Assembly (NCBI GenBank): GCA_022750195.1
Contig: JAKIWE010000001.1
Span: 618,672 to 682,671 of the forward strand
Length of the DNA stretch: 64,000 nucleotides
Origin: Thermoplasmata archaeon
GTDB lineage: Archaea > Thermoplasmatota > Thermoplasmata > Lutacidiplasmatales > UBA184
Direction of reading: 5' to 3'
Notes under the pieces: model-generated
What the model was told of the DNA's origin: nothing
Seen by the model: only the letters and a program-made list of their open reading frames with translations
Databases searched by the model: none
Program-made: the position numbers and the translations under genes
In this document: positions 1-7,122 of the stretch, one piece after another
Numbering within the stretch: the stretch's first letter is position 1
Layout of the letters: each line of letters begins with the position of its first letter

Positions 1-472
1 GGGTGCGAAGGCCCGGCAGGTTGTAGACGATCGCGATCCCGCCGGCGGCCACGGGCAGGGTGAGCACCGGGCTCGGGAACTTGGCGCGCTCGTTCGCTCC
101 AAGCGGAGCCTCGGATGCTGCGAAGTCGACGGTCTTCTGGAGGAGCGACGTGACCCCGGCTCCCGAATCGGTCGCCTGATAATCGACGGCGGAGCCGGAC
201 ACATTCAGAAACTGAGCCGCCCAGGCACTCTCGAGCGGGAGCAGGAAGGTCGCTCCCGCGCCCGTCAGCGTCTCCCCCGTCGCGCAGGCCGCGAGACCGT
301 GCCGAGGAGCCCACCAGCCGAGCTCGAAGCCCACGACGACGACGAGGCCGGCCGCAACGATCGCGCCGAGAACGAGCCCGAGGCGACGCCGAGAGGTTCG
401 CCGAGGAGGCGGAGGGGGCGGGGCCGCGATTGCGCTCGGGAAGTCGCCCGAAAGAGACGGAACGGACGTCAA
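1..472 (-). CDS. pstS: phosphate ABC transporter substrate-binding protein PstS (3' part cut by window edge)
   Basis: The frame stays open from about 472 to position 1. It has a proline-rich, basic cytosolic N-terminus, a hydrophobic anchor (LGLVLGAIVAAGLVVVVGF), then LTGAGATFLLPLESAW, a SGAGVTSLL loop and DFAASEAPLGANE. These are the signature segments of PstS-type proteins, which bind phosphate outside the membrane for the Pst importer. The protein is anchored by an uncleaved N-terminal helix rather than a lipobox. I chose a TTG start at 472 because a GAGGGTGG ribosome-binding-like stretch lies upstream and no ATG is in frame. It follows the glycosyltransferase gene by 25 nt on the same strand and may be its last partner or start a pst operon beyond the window. 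The family call is good; the start is uncertain. Confidence 0.72.
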   Translation of the reverse strand, partial: MTSVPSLSGDFPSAIAAPPPPPPRRTSRRRLGLVLGAIVAAGLVVVVGFELGWWAPRHGLAACATGETLTGAGATFLLPLESAWAAQFLNVSGSAVDYQATDSGAGVTSLLQKTVDFAASEAPLGANERAKFPSPVLTLPVAAGGIAIVYNLPGLRT

Positions 473-497
473 CGGGCACCGGCTGAGCCTTCCACCC

Positions 498-1682
498 TCA
501 TCCGACTGGAGCGTTCAAGAGCTCGTCGATGAGCGCGGCGTACTCCTCACCGGCCTCCCCCCAGGTTCGCAGCGTGACGGGCGGAGTCGGTCGGGGCACG
601 GCCAGCATCTCTTTCAACGCCGCGACCAAGGAGGGTACGTTCCCGGGCGGGCTCAACCGGCCGCGAACGCCGTCGTTCGGCAACGTCTCGTCGGCCCCGG
701 GTATCGACGATCCCACGATTGGGACCCCCATGGCGACGGCCTCCTCCAGCGAAGTCGGCGTCGACTCAAGGAGGCTGAGCGATGGGCACGCTACCACGTC
801 CGCCCCGCGGTACAGCTCCCGTAGCTCAACGTCCGGTACGAATCCGAGCAGCCGTACGAAGCTGTCGAGGTGAAGACGTTGCAGCTCCGTTCGTACTCTC
901 GACTCGTCGGGGCCTCGCCCGGCGATCAGCAGCCGCGCGTCCGTTCCCGCGCGACGAAGCTCGGCGAAGGCCCGAACCAGCTGGGGAAGCCCCTTGTAGG
1001 GCACCAACCGACCGACGAACAGGATTGTCCGGGAGCGATCGGCGGGCTCCGCGAACGCGCTCCCCACGGCAGCCGTCGGGGTCGGCGAGGGTGTGGTGAG
1101 TCCGAACCGGGCCAGGTCGACGCCCTTGTGGATAACTCGGACCCGGGAGACGAAGTCCCTGAGCACGGGTGAGGCCGTCGCATAGCCCCGGCTGTTCGAA
1201 ACGATCGCCCCGGCCCGGCGTAAGGCGGGACGCGCCGAGATCGCCCGGTAGGCCCGAGTGACGAGCCGCCCTGGCCCGCGCCCCAGCTCGGCGTCCATAT
1301 GGTAGGTGAAGAGCGACGGGATAGACGCGTCGGCCGCCTCCGTGGCCACCCAGCGTTCGACCATCGGGAACGGCATATGCACGTGGACGAGGGACGAGCT
1401 CCGAACCGCCGCCCGGATCGCACCGCGGGCCGATCGGGAGGTAACGACCGGTCTCTGGAGGAGCTCGCGGGCCGGGAGGAGCTCCAGGGAGGCGCCACCG
1501 GTCGGCAGTACGTCGGGGCCCGGCGACCATCGCGCGGTGGTCGTGAGGATCCGCACCGGACGGGAGAGGGCCAGGTGCGCCGCGACGCGGTACGCATACT
1601 CCTCCGTGCCCCCCCGGTACGAGGGTGGCAACGGCACGAAAACGGTGACCGGGCGCGCTGTCGACACCGCCGCGGGGGTCAT
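498..1682 (-). CDS. GT4-family glycosyltransferase
   Basis: This 394-residue GT-B glycosyltransferase should transfer a sugar from a nucleotide-sugar donor to a lipid-linked or surface glycan acceptor at the inner membrane face. Visible family marks are the N-terminal RGGTEEYAYRVAAHLA segment (the glycine-rich acceptor loop), VIHKGVDLARF, the donor-domain opening TILFVGRLVPYKGLPQLVRA, and the C-terminal ESTPTSLEEAVAMG box with the spaced glutamates of the EX7E motif. It begins one nucleotide after the flippase stop codon, so the two are almost certainly cotranscribed. The context suggests N-glycan or exopolysaccharide assembly; the sugar is unknown. Confidence 0.85.
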   Translation of the reverse strand: MTPAAVSTARPVTVFVPLPPSYRGGTEEYAYRVAAHLALSRPVRILTTTARWSPGPDVLPTGGASLELLPARELLQRPVVTSRSARGAIRAAVRSSSLVHVHMPFPMVERWVATEAADASIPSLFTYHMDAELGRGPGRLVTRAYRAISARPALRRAGAIVSNSRGYATASPVLRDFVSRVRVIHKGVDLARFGLTTPSPTPTAAVGSAFAEPADRSRTILFVGRLVPYKGLPQLVRAFAELRRAGTDARLLIAGRGPDESRVRTELQRLHLDSFVRLLGFVPDVELRELYRGADVVACPSLSLLESTPTSLEEAVAMGVPIVGSSIPGADETLPNDGVRGRLSPPGNVPSLVAALKEMLAVPRPTPPVTLRTWGEAGEEYAALIDELLNAPVG

Positions 1683-1683
1683 C

Positions 1684-3285
1684 TCAAGGGAGCGGCTCGG
1701 GGGCCACCCGTGGGGTCTCGACGAACCGCTCGAGGAATCGCCAGAGCTTCGGCAGGGGGCGGCCGATCAATCGCTCCACGTACTTGGCGACCAGGAGGTC
1801 GCCGGAGTGGAGGCTCCGAGTGGCGAACAAGGCCAGGAGAAAGACACCCACGCCGACGAAGTACATCGGGAAGACGATCCAGTACTGCGGGACGAGGTAG
1901 TTCACGCCCACGAACAGCGGTACGCCGATCGCGAGCGCCACCCCCATCGGCAGCAGGAGGGAGCGCTGGAACGGGGAGATATGGTCGTCCCGGATCAGGG
2001 CGTAGAGCCCGACCCCTGGGTACAGGACGCGCGCGACGGTCCACGCGACAGCGGCTCCGATGATTCCGTAGGTCGGCGAGAGCGCGAAACTGAGGATCAC
2101 GTTCGAGGAGGCCGCCACGGCGGCGGCCACGAGGAGGATCCGCCCCTTGCCGAGGCCGGCCTGGGTGGCGTTGACGGGGCCGAACATCACCGCCACCACC
2201 GACCCCCAAGTCAGGATGGCCAACGCGGCCGCGCCGTTCGTGAACTTGCTGCCAAAGATCGCTCCCATCGACTGGACCGGCATGAAGGCGAACAGGAAGA
2301 ACAGCGGAACGGTGAACACGAGGATCCAGCGGGTCGTGGTGACGTAGGAGCTCCGCATCGTCGCGAAGTCCCCATCGCGCGCTAGGCGGGCGACGACCGG
2401 GAGATAGATGTAGGTCAGGGCGCCGCTGCCGATGATCAGCAGGCGGGCGAGGGTGGTGGCCGAGGAGTACCAGCCGACGACCGTCGGCGGCCGGTAGAGG
2501 CCGAGGATGATCGTGTCGACGTAGGTCGTGACGAACGCCAGGGCGCTGACTCCCCAGAGAGAGACCGACAGCGTCCAAAGATGCGGAGGCACCGGTGCTT
2601 TGGCGACCGAGGAGGCGGGGGGAAGCACCCGCGGCAACCGTCGCACCGTGTAGAGCGCCAGCGCGCCGAAGGCGACGCCGTTCGCCAGCGTGTAGGCGAG
2701 CAACGAACCGAAGATCGCGAGGTGGAGCGCGAGGAACAGGAAGACGAAGACCACGAACAGCGCTGGGTTGATGACCTGGTTGAACCAGGCGTTCGGCGCG
2801 ATGTTCTCGAATCCCTGGAAGATCGCGGCCAGGTACAGGGACATCAGCGTGAAGCCGATCGTCACCGAGAACATCTGGAAGATCAACGTCAGGTTCGCCA
2901 CTTGGGAAGGGTCCGAGGCCTGGAACAGCCGGGCGAGGTCCGGGGCCGCGAAGAAAACGGCGATCGAGGAGACCACCGAGCCCAAGCTCGTCCAAAACAG
3001 CGACGTCCGGATGATCGCCCAGCGGGTGGCAGGGTTCCGGTGCGAGGCGAGCATCTGCGCGGTCGCCTGGTTGAGACCGAGCATCGAGACCAAGGCGATC
3101 GCCTGCGTGAGGGCTAGACCGATGCTGAAGTCGCCCCAGAAGGCCGCGCCGTAGATGCGCGCGACAGCGACCCGTCCGAGGAAGGCGAAGACGAACAGGA
3201 GGATGGTCGTGACGACCATCACCGAGGCGCCCTTGCCGACGGCCCGCAGCGTGCGGGCCTCGTTGTCCTCCGCCCCGTCAGGCAT
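1684..3285 (-). CDS. polysaccharide/oligosaccharide flippase (Wzx/MVF-like)
   Basis: A 533-residue integral membrane protein with roughly 12-14 hydrophobic helices separated by short polar loops. The N-terminus (GKGASVMVVTTILLFVFAFLGRVAVARIYGAAFWGDFSIGLALTQ) is typical of the polysaccharide synthase / Wzx branch of the MOP superfamily, which flips lipid-linked glycans across the membrane. It sits between a sugar kinase gene and a GT4 glycosyltransferase, consistent with a glycan export pathway. The ATG is preceded about 41 nt upstream by a TATA-like box, giving a short leader. The C-terminal tail is charged and cytosolic. Confidence 0.82.
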   Translation of the reverse strand: MPDGAEDNEARTLRAVGKGASVMVVTTILLFVFAFLGRVAVARIYGAAFWGDFSIGLALTQAIALVSMLGLNQATAQMLASHRNPATRWAIIRTSLFWTSLGSVVSSIAVFFAAPDLARLFQASDPSQVANLTLIFQMFSVTIGFTLMSLYLAAIFQGFENIAPNAWFNQVINPALFVVFVFLFLALHLAIFGSLLAYTLANGVAFGALALYTVRRLPRVLPPASSVAKAPVPPHLWTLSVSLWGVSALAFVTTYVDTIILGLYRPPTVVGWYSSATTLARLLIIGSGALTYIYLPVVARLARDGDFATMRSSYVTTTRWILVFTVPLFFLFAFMPVQSMGAIFGSKFTNGAAALAILTWGSVVAVMFGPVNATQAGLGKGRILLVAAAVAASSNVILSFALSPTYGIIGAAVAWTVARVLYPGVGLYALIRDDHISPFQRSLLLPMGVALAIGVPLFVGVNYLVPQYWIVFPMYFVGVGVFLLALFATRSLHSGDLLVAKYVERLIGRPLPKLWRFLERFVETPRVAPEPLP

Positions 3286-3320
3286 TCAGTACGAACCCAC
3301 GGAGCGACCGTCCGACCGCT

Positions 3321-3330
3321 CCTTATAAGT
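3321..3330 (-). promoter_or_regulatory. TATA-like box for the flippase-glycosyltransferase run
   Basis: CCTTATAAGT (palindromic core CTTATAAG) is centred about 41 nt before the flippase ATG on the minus strand, in otherwise GC-rich sequence. It predicts a transcript start near 3300 with a leader of about 15 nt. Confidence 0.5.
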
Positions 3331-3390
3331 ATCCGTATCCACGCGCATCGGTTCTCCCCTGTCGCTGGCGGTGTCGGCGGGACCGGCCGG

Positions 3391-4437
3391 CTAGCTGCTC
3401 GACCGGACCGGCCACGCCTGCACGCCGTCCATGACCAGCGTGAAGTCGACGACCTCTCCACCCGACTCGTTGACGGCCCGGGCGACGTTCGCCCGCCTCT
3501 CGAAGTCGCAGAAGAGGAGCAGGTAGCCACCGCCGCCGGCGCCCACGAGCTTTCCGCCGAGCGCCCCCGCCTCCCGAGCCTTCGTGTAGAACGTGTCGAT
3601 CTGGAGATTCGAGATCCCCTCGGTGAACTTCTTCTTCAGTTCCCAGCCGGCGTCGAGGAGCTTGCCCATCTCGTCGATGTTCCCCCGAAGGAGCTCGTTC
3701 TTCATGTCGATCGCGAGCTGCTTGGTCGCATCGAGGGCCGAGACGGTGTCGACCTTGCGCTGCGTGTAGCTCGCCTGCTGGCGCTCGATGATGTCGTTGG
3801 AGTAGTGGCTCGTCCCGGTGTAGCAGAGCAGCAGGCGGTAGGCGAGCTCGTTGAGGACGTCCTGGCCGATCTTCAGAGGATTGACGATCGTCTTGTCGCC
3901 GCTGAACTCGATGAAATTGAATCCGCCGAAGACGGCGGCGTACTGGTCCTGCCGACCGCCCTTGATCCCGAGCTCCTCCCGCTCGATCTTGTAGGCGAGC
4001 TCCGCCATCTCGTACTGCGTCCAGGTCTCCCGAAGGTACCGTTGGAAGGCCCCGACGAGGGCGACCGTCATCGTGGACGAGCTCCCGAGACCGGTGCCGG
4101 GCGGCGCGTCGGAGTGTAGGAACAGTTCGAGAGAGTCCCGCACCTGCCCGTTCCCCCCTTTCGCGTGGAGCACGTTCAGGGCGGCTTTCACCAGGTCCAG
4201 CTCGCCGTTGTACACCAGGTCGTCGGGCTTGTCGTACCGCACGCTGAGATTGTAATCGAGCGAGTGAACGTGCGTCGCTCCCCGGCCGTCCCGCTTCACT
4301 TTGAGAGTCGCGTACGCGTTCTTGTCGATCGTGCAATTGAGGACGGCCCCTCCCTTCTCTTCGGGGTACGGCGAAACGTCCGTCCCGCCGCCAGCGAAAC
4401 TGACCCGCAAGGGGGCGCGCCCCCGGTACATTTCCAT
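3391..4437 (-). CDS. GHMP-family sugar kinase (HddA-like)
   Basis: A 348-residue kinase of the galactokinase/homoserine kinase/mevalonate kinase/phosphomevalonate kinase superfamily. It begins with RGRAPLRVSFAGGGTDVSPY, as in D-glycero-D-manno-heptose 7-phosphate kinase and related sugar-1-kinases. The ATP-binding motif PPGTGLGSSSTMT is at about 112-124, and the C-terminal GGKLVGAGGGGYLLLF is motif 3. Such enzymes make sugar-1-phosphates that become nucleotide sugars for surface glycans, which fits the flippase and glycosyltransferase just downstream. The start ATG has a TATA-like box 30 nt upstream, so the mRNA is probably leaderless. The true substrate (heptose phosphate, fucose or another sugar) cannot be read from sequence. 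Confidence 0.82.
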   Translation of the reverse strand: MEMYRGRAPLRVSFAGGGTDVSPYPEEKGGAVLNCTIDKNAYATLKVKRDGRGATHVHSLDYNLSVRYDKPDDLVYNGELDLVKAALNVLHAKGGNGQVRDSLELFLHSDAPPGTGLGSSSTMTVALVGAFQRYLRETWTQYEMAELAYKIEREELGIKGGRQDQYAAVFGGFNFIEFSGDKTIVNPLKIGQDVLNELAYRLLLCYTGTSHYSNDIIERQQASYTQRKVDTVSALDATKQLAIDMKNELLRGNIDEMGKLLDAGWELKKKFTEGISNLQIDTFYTKAREAGALGGKLVGAGGGGYLLLFCDFERRANVARAVNESGGEVVDFTLVMDGVQAWPVRSSS

Positions 4438-4463
4438 GGCGAGCGTCCTTGGGCGCCGCCCGA

Positions 4464-4470
4464 GGTTAAG
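4464..4470 (-). promoter_or_regulatory. TATA-like box of the GHMP kinase gene
   Basis: CTTAACC (minus strand) is centred 30 nt before the ATG at 4437. The spacing implies transcription starting at or next to the start codon. Confidence 0.4.
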
Positions 4471-4536
4471 AGGTTGCTCCCGCCCTCGACCGCGTCGCGG
4501 GAGCGCCGGGACTCGCCGCTGATCCTCGGCGGCGAC

Positions 4537-5112
4537 CTAGCTTGGCAGCGCGGGCCGCGCCGGCGCGGACAACGCGAGGTCGATCAGGTCCTGGTGGGAC
4601 CGACCAATCGAGTGTCGGGGCAGCTCGGTGCGGGGAACGAAGCGGAGCTCCTCCCACCAGGGCGCGGAACCAGGGCGCTCGCTCGTCCGGGCTCGGTAGA
4701 CGAATCCGACGGCCCAGTGACGAATGGGGCGGCGTGCACTGCCCCTTCCTGTCGAGCGCCCAATCGGCATGGCGCTGGAGTCCAGCGCGACCAGCCGCGA
4801 GACGAGGTTCGGCAGCCTCGCCCATACCCGCGCAATACGTTGAACCGCCCGGTCCGGGGGCTCCCCGACCAGGAGGTGCGAGGCAGGGAGAATCCAACCG
4901 CCATGCTCAATAATGGGGTCGAGTCGCCAGTACGGAAGGCACCCTTGCTCCGGCCAGGCGCGGTGGCGCCGGGGACGGCCGAGCAGAACGTCGCCTCGCC
5001 GGTTCTGCACTACGAGGAAGGCCGAAAGGCAGACGCCACCGCGGGGAACATGTTGGAGCCATCGGGCGTCGTTTGGCCCGAACCGGGCCCACCGCTCACG
5101 TAGCGGCAGCAC
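4537..5112 (-). CDS. Nudix-fold protein with degenerate Nudix box
   Basis: About 191 residues from a GTG at 5112. The start was chosen because GAGGGG lies just upstream and the preceding gene ends at 5136. The order CLSAFLVVQNRRGDVLLGRPRRH, then GGWILPASHLLVGEPPDRAVQRIARV, then RHWAVGFVYRAR and WWEELRFV follows the Nudix fold. However, the catalytic box GX5EX7REUXEEXGU is not conserved: GGWILPAS replaces the G..LP.G start, and the REUXEE glutamates are replaced by QRIARVW. It probably lacks pyrophosphatase activity or uses other residues, and may be a ligand-binding protein. It lies 23 nt after the DUF998 gene, so is likely cotranscribed with it. Confidence 0.6.
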   Translation of the reverse strand: MLPLRERWARFGPNDARWLQHVPRGGVCLSAFLVVQNRRGDVLLGRPRRHRAWPEQGCLPYWRLDPIIEHGGWILPASHLLVGEPPDRAVQRIARVWARLPNLVSRLVALDSSAMPIGRSTGRGSARRPIRHWAVGFVYRARTSERPGSAPWWEELRFVPRTELPRHSIGRSHQDLIDLALSAPARPALPS

Positions 5113-5135
5113 GTTCCCCTCGTGCCAGCGGAGTC

Positions 5136-5789
5136 TCAGGTGGGCGATGCGAGGCGGACACCCGAGTACGGTTGGAGCCGAAGGAGGTGGGCGCCGGCGA
5201 CTATCGCCCACAACAGGATGGGTGCGATAATGATCCGTTCCATCCCTCCGGGACCCAGGCCGGGGTAGGCGCCCGCGAAGAACAGGACGAGTGCGACGAG
5301 GGTCACGATACCGGAGAGGAAGGTGTACCCCCGGAAACCTTCCCATCGAGTGTCCCGGAGCATCGCGGGCCCCAGGGCGAGCAGTCCCAGACCGGACCCG
5401 ATGAACGTCACCGCCGAGACCACGCTATGGACATTCCCTCCCAGCTCCGGGGAGCCTTCGGGGAAACTCCCGACCAGAAAGGCACCGATCGAGGCGATCA
5501 GGAGGAAGCCGAGTCCCACTCGGCCCGAGAGTCGAGCCGGGATCGCGCTCCGAATGAACAGCGTCCCGAGGAAGCCGAGGACGCCGAGCAGGCGGATGGC
5601 GTCGTTGAACAGCCACGCCCACGGAGAGTGACTCGAGCCGAGATCGCTCACGTAATTTCCAAAGTCCGTGTACGCGGGGTACATCGCCTGTACGACGATC
5701 ATGGCGATGACGAACTGCAAGGAGCCGAGGAGGAACAGCAACCCGCCAAAGCGAGCCGACCGATGGACCATCGGACCGAAGGACGTCAA
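5136..5789 (-). CDS. DUF998-family membrane protein
   Basis: A 217-residue protein with six predicted membrane helices, opening RFGGLLFLLGSLQFVIAMIVVQAMYP. The loop YTDFGNYVSDLGSSHSPWAWLFNDA matches the DUF998 signature (conserved YSDLG-like motif between helices 1 and 2). DUF998 function is unknown. The start is TTG at 5789, supported by the strong ribosome-binding sequence GGAGGTG five nucleotides upstream; an in-frame ATG lies six codons further in. The degenerate Nudix gene follows closely. Confidence 0.72.
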   Translation of the reverse strand: MTSFGPMVHRSARFGGLLFLLGSLQFVIAMIVVQAMYPAYTDFGNYVSDLGSSHSPWAWLFNDAIRLLGVLGFLGTLFIRSAIPARLSGRVGLGFLLIASIGAFLVGSFPEGSPELGGNVHSVVSAVTFIGSGLGLLALGPAMLRDTRWEGFRGYTFLSGIVTLVALVLFFAGAYPGLGPGGMERIIIAPILLWAIVAGAHLLRLQPYSGVRLASPT

Positions 5790-5851
5790 GGGACCACCTC
5801 CTCAGCAGACAACGAGGAGGGGTCCGGGTAGCTCGCGTCCGCCGTCCGGAA

Positions 5852-5995
5852 TCAGTCCTGCCGCGCGTTCTTCTCGTAGGAAGCGTCGCTGGTTCGCTTG
5901 AGGCGCGCGCCGTCGCGATCGCAGATCGGCCGGGCGCTGGGCGGGACGTCGATGACGTAGCCGCCCCCACATTTTGGACACTCGTAGTACGGCAT
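5852..5995 (-). CDS. small zinc-ribbon protein (47 aa)
   Basis: The ORF reads MPYYECPKCGGGYVIDVPPS..., then a single cysteine in RPICDRDGARL, and ends EKNARQD. The CxxC knuckle near the start resembles half of a rubredoxin-like zinc ribbon. The second half has one Cys only, so metal binding by Cys3 or in a dimer is an inference. A perfect TTATATATAA box is centred 31 nt before the ATG, which strongly supports expression as a leaderless mRNA. Function unknown; such proteins often serve in transcription or as small RNA/protein-binding modules. Confidence 0.6.
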   Translation of the reverse strand: MPYYECPKCGGGYVIDVPPSARPICDRDGARLKRTSDASYEKNARQD

Positions 5996-6021
5996 GGCTA
6001 GCAGCGTCACTTCTCGGGGGT

Positions 6022-6031
6022 TTATATATAA
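6022..6031. promoter_or_regulatory. palindromic TATA box between divergent genes
   Basis: TTATATATAA is a perfect 10-bp palindrome in GC-rich surroundings. It lies 31 nt upstream of the zinc-ribbon ATG (minus, 5995) and 43 nt upstream of the likely methyltransferase GTG (plus, 6070). One box may serve both directions. Confidence 0.6.
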
Positions 6032-6069
6032 GCCGGAATCCCGCCGAGAGCGGGCAGAGGGCGATCCGG

Positions 6070-7035
6070 GTGGGAGGCAAATCGCTTCGAAGGCCGCGTT
6101 CTAGGCCCCCCCGCCCGACCTCGCCCGAACGCAGCGATCGACCACCAAAGGGGGGGAGGAGCGCATCGACCGATCCCTCGCCCCGCTCTCGATTCCGTGA
6201 GCTCGACGCCTACCGGGTCCAGCGCGAGTGGTCCCGCTACGAAGGCACGCCGACGCGGGACCTCTACCGGATCCTCCGCGAACGGTTCTTAGAACGCCAC
6301 GCGGTCTCCGGCGACCGCGCGTTAGAGGTGGGCCCGGGACCCGGAAGATTCACGCCGAGGGTGGGGGCCCCCGGGACGCGAAAGGTGCTGCTCGACCTCT
6401 CCGTCTCCATGCTTCGTGAGGTACCGCGTCGGTACCGGGGGGATGCGGCGTTTCTGCGCCAGCTCGACCTCCTTGCTGGGGACGCCGCACGACCGCCGTT
6501 CCGGCCGGGGGTCTTCGGCGAAGCTGTCGTCCTAGGCAACGTAGTAGGGTTCGGCGCTACGGACGCGGAAGCGATCGTGCAAGCGGTCGCCGACCTGGTC
6601 TCGCCAAGCGGTCGACTTCTCCTCGAACTGGCCGCAGGTTCCGGCGAGAGTTCCCGCTACTTGACTCGTCTCCCCCCCGGCGCCGTGGTACGCCTCTTCC
6701 GTTCCCCCGCGACTTGGCTCGTGAAGCGCATCAACCGCGAAGGTTTCGTCCCCGGGCCTGCGTCGCGAGGACCGCGCGCGACGTTTCGGCCGGTGCGCGT
6801 ACCCACGGCCGCGAATTGGCTTCGGAGCCGCGGGTTCGAGGCCGGCGAAACGGTGGCGGTCGCGCCGGCGCTCGGTTTGGATGCGGAGCGTACGGCCGCC
6901 TTGCGCGGGGATCCGGCGGCCTGGTCCCGGCTCCTCGAGGTCGAGGAACAACTCGGCCGGGAGCCTGCACGGTGGGATCGCGCCGCGGCCGTCCTGGTCG
7001 CTTTCAAACGATCGGGGTCGGGTAGCCCCTCTTGA
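6070..7035 (+). CDS. class I SAM-dependent methyltransferase
   Basis: The Rossmann-fold core is clear: ALEVGPGPGRFTPRV (motif I, SAM-binding glycine loop), KVLLDLSVSMLREV (motif II acidic residue), AGDAARPPFRPGVFGEAVVLGNVVGF (motifs III/IV) and LVSPSGRLLLELAAGSGES (motif V). The Arg/Pro-rich first 40 residues look unstructured. I chose GTG 6070 because upstream in-frame starts overlap the TATA box; a start nearer 6190 is possible. Target (protein, lipid or small molecule) unknown. It is transcribed divergently from the small zinc-ribbon gene. Confidence 0.68.
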   Translation: MGGKSLRRPRSRPPRPTSPERSDRPPKGGRSASTDPSPRSRFRELDAYRVQREWSRYEGTPTRDLYRILRERFLERHAVSGDRALEVGPGPGRFTPRVGAPGTRKVLLDLSVSMLREVPRRYRGDAAFLRQLDLLAGDAARPPFRPGVFGEAVVLGNVVGFGATDAEAIVQAVADLVSPSGRLLLELAAGSGESSRYLTRLPPGAVVRLFRSPATWLVKRINREGFVPGPASRGPRATFRPVRVPTAANWLRSRGFEAGETVAVAPALGLDAERTAALRGDPAAWSRLLEVEEQLGREPARWDRAAAVLVAFKRSGSGSPS

Positions 7036-7122
7036 AACTCAAAAACGTCAGGTCTATGTACCGGGCGCTCGCCTAGTTTGTCAGCCCGGACGCCTTCGAC
7101 GGCTTCTTGGGTGGGGGGGACC

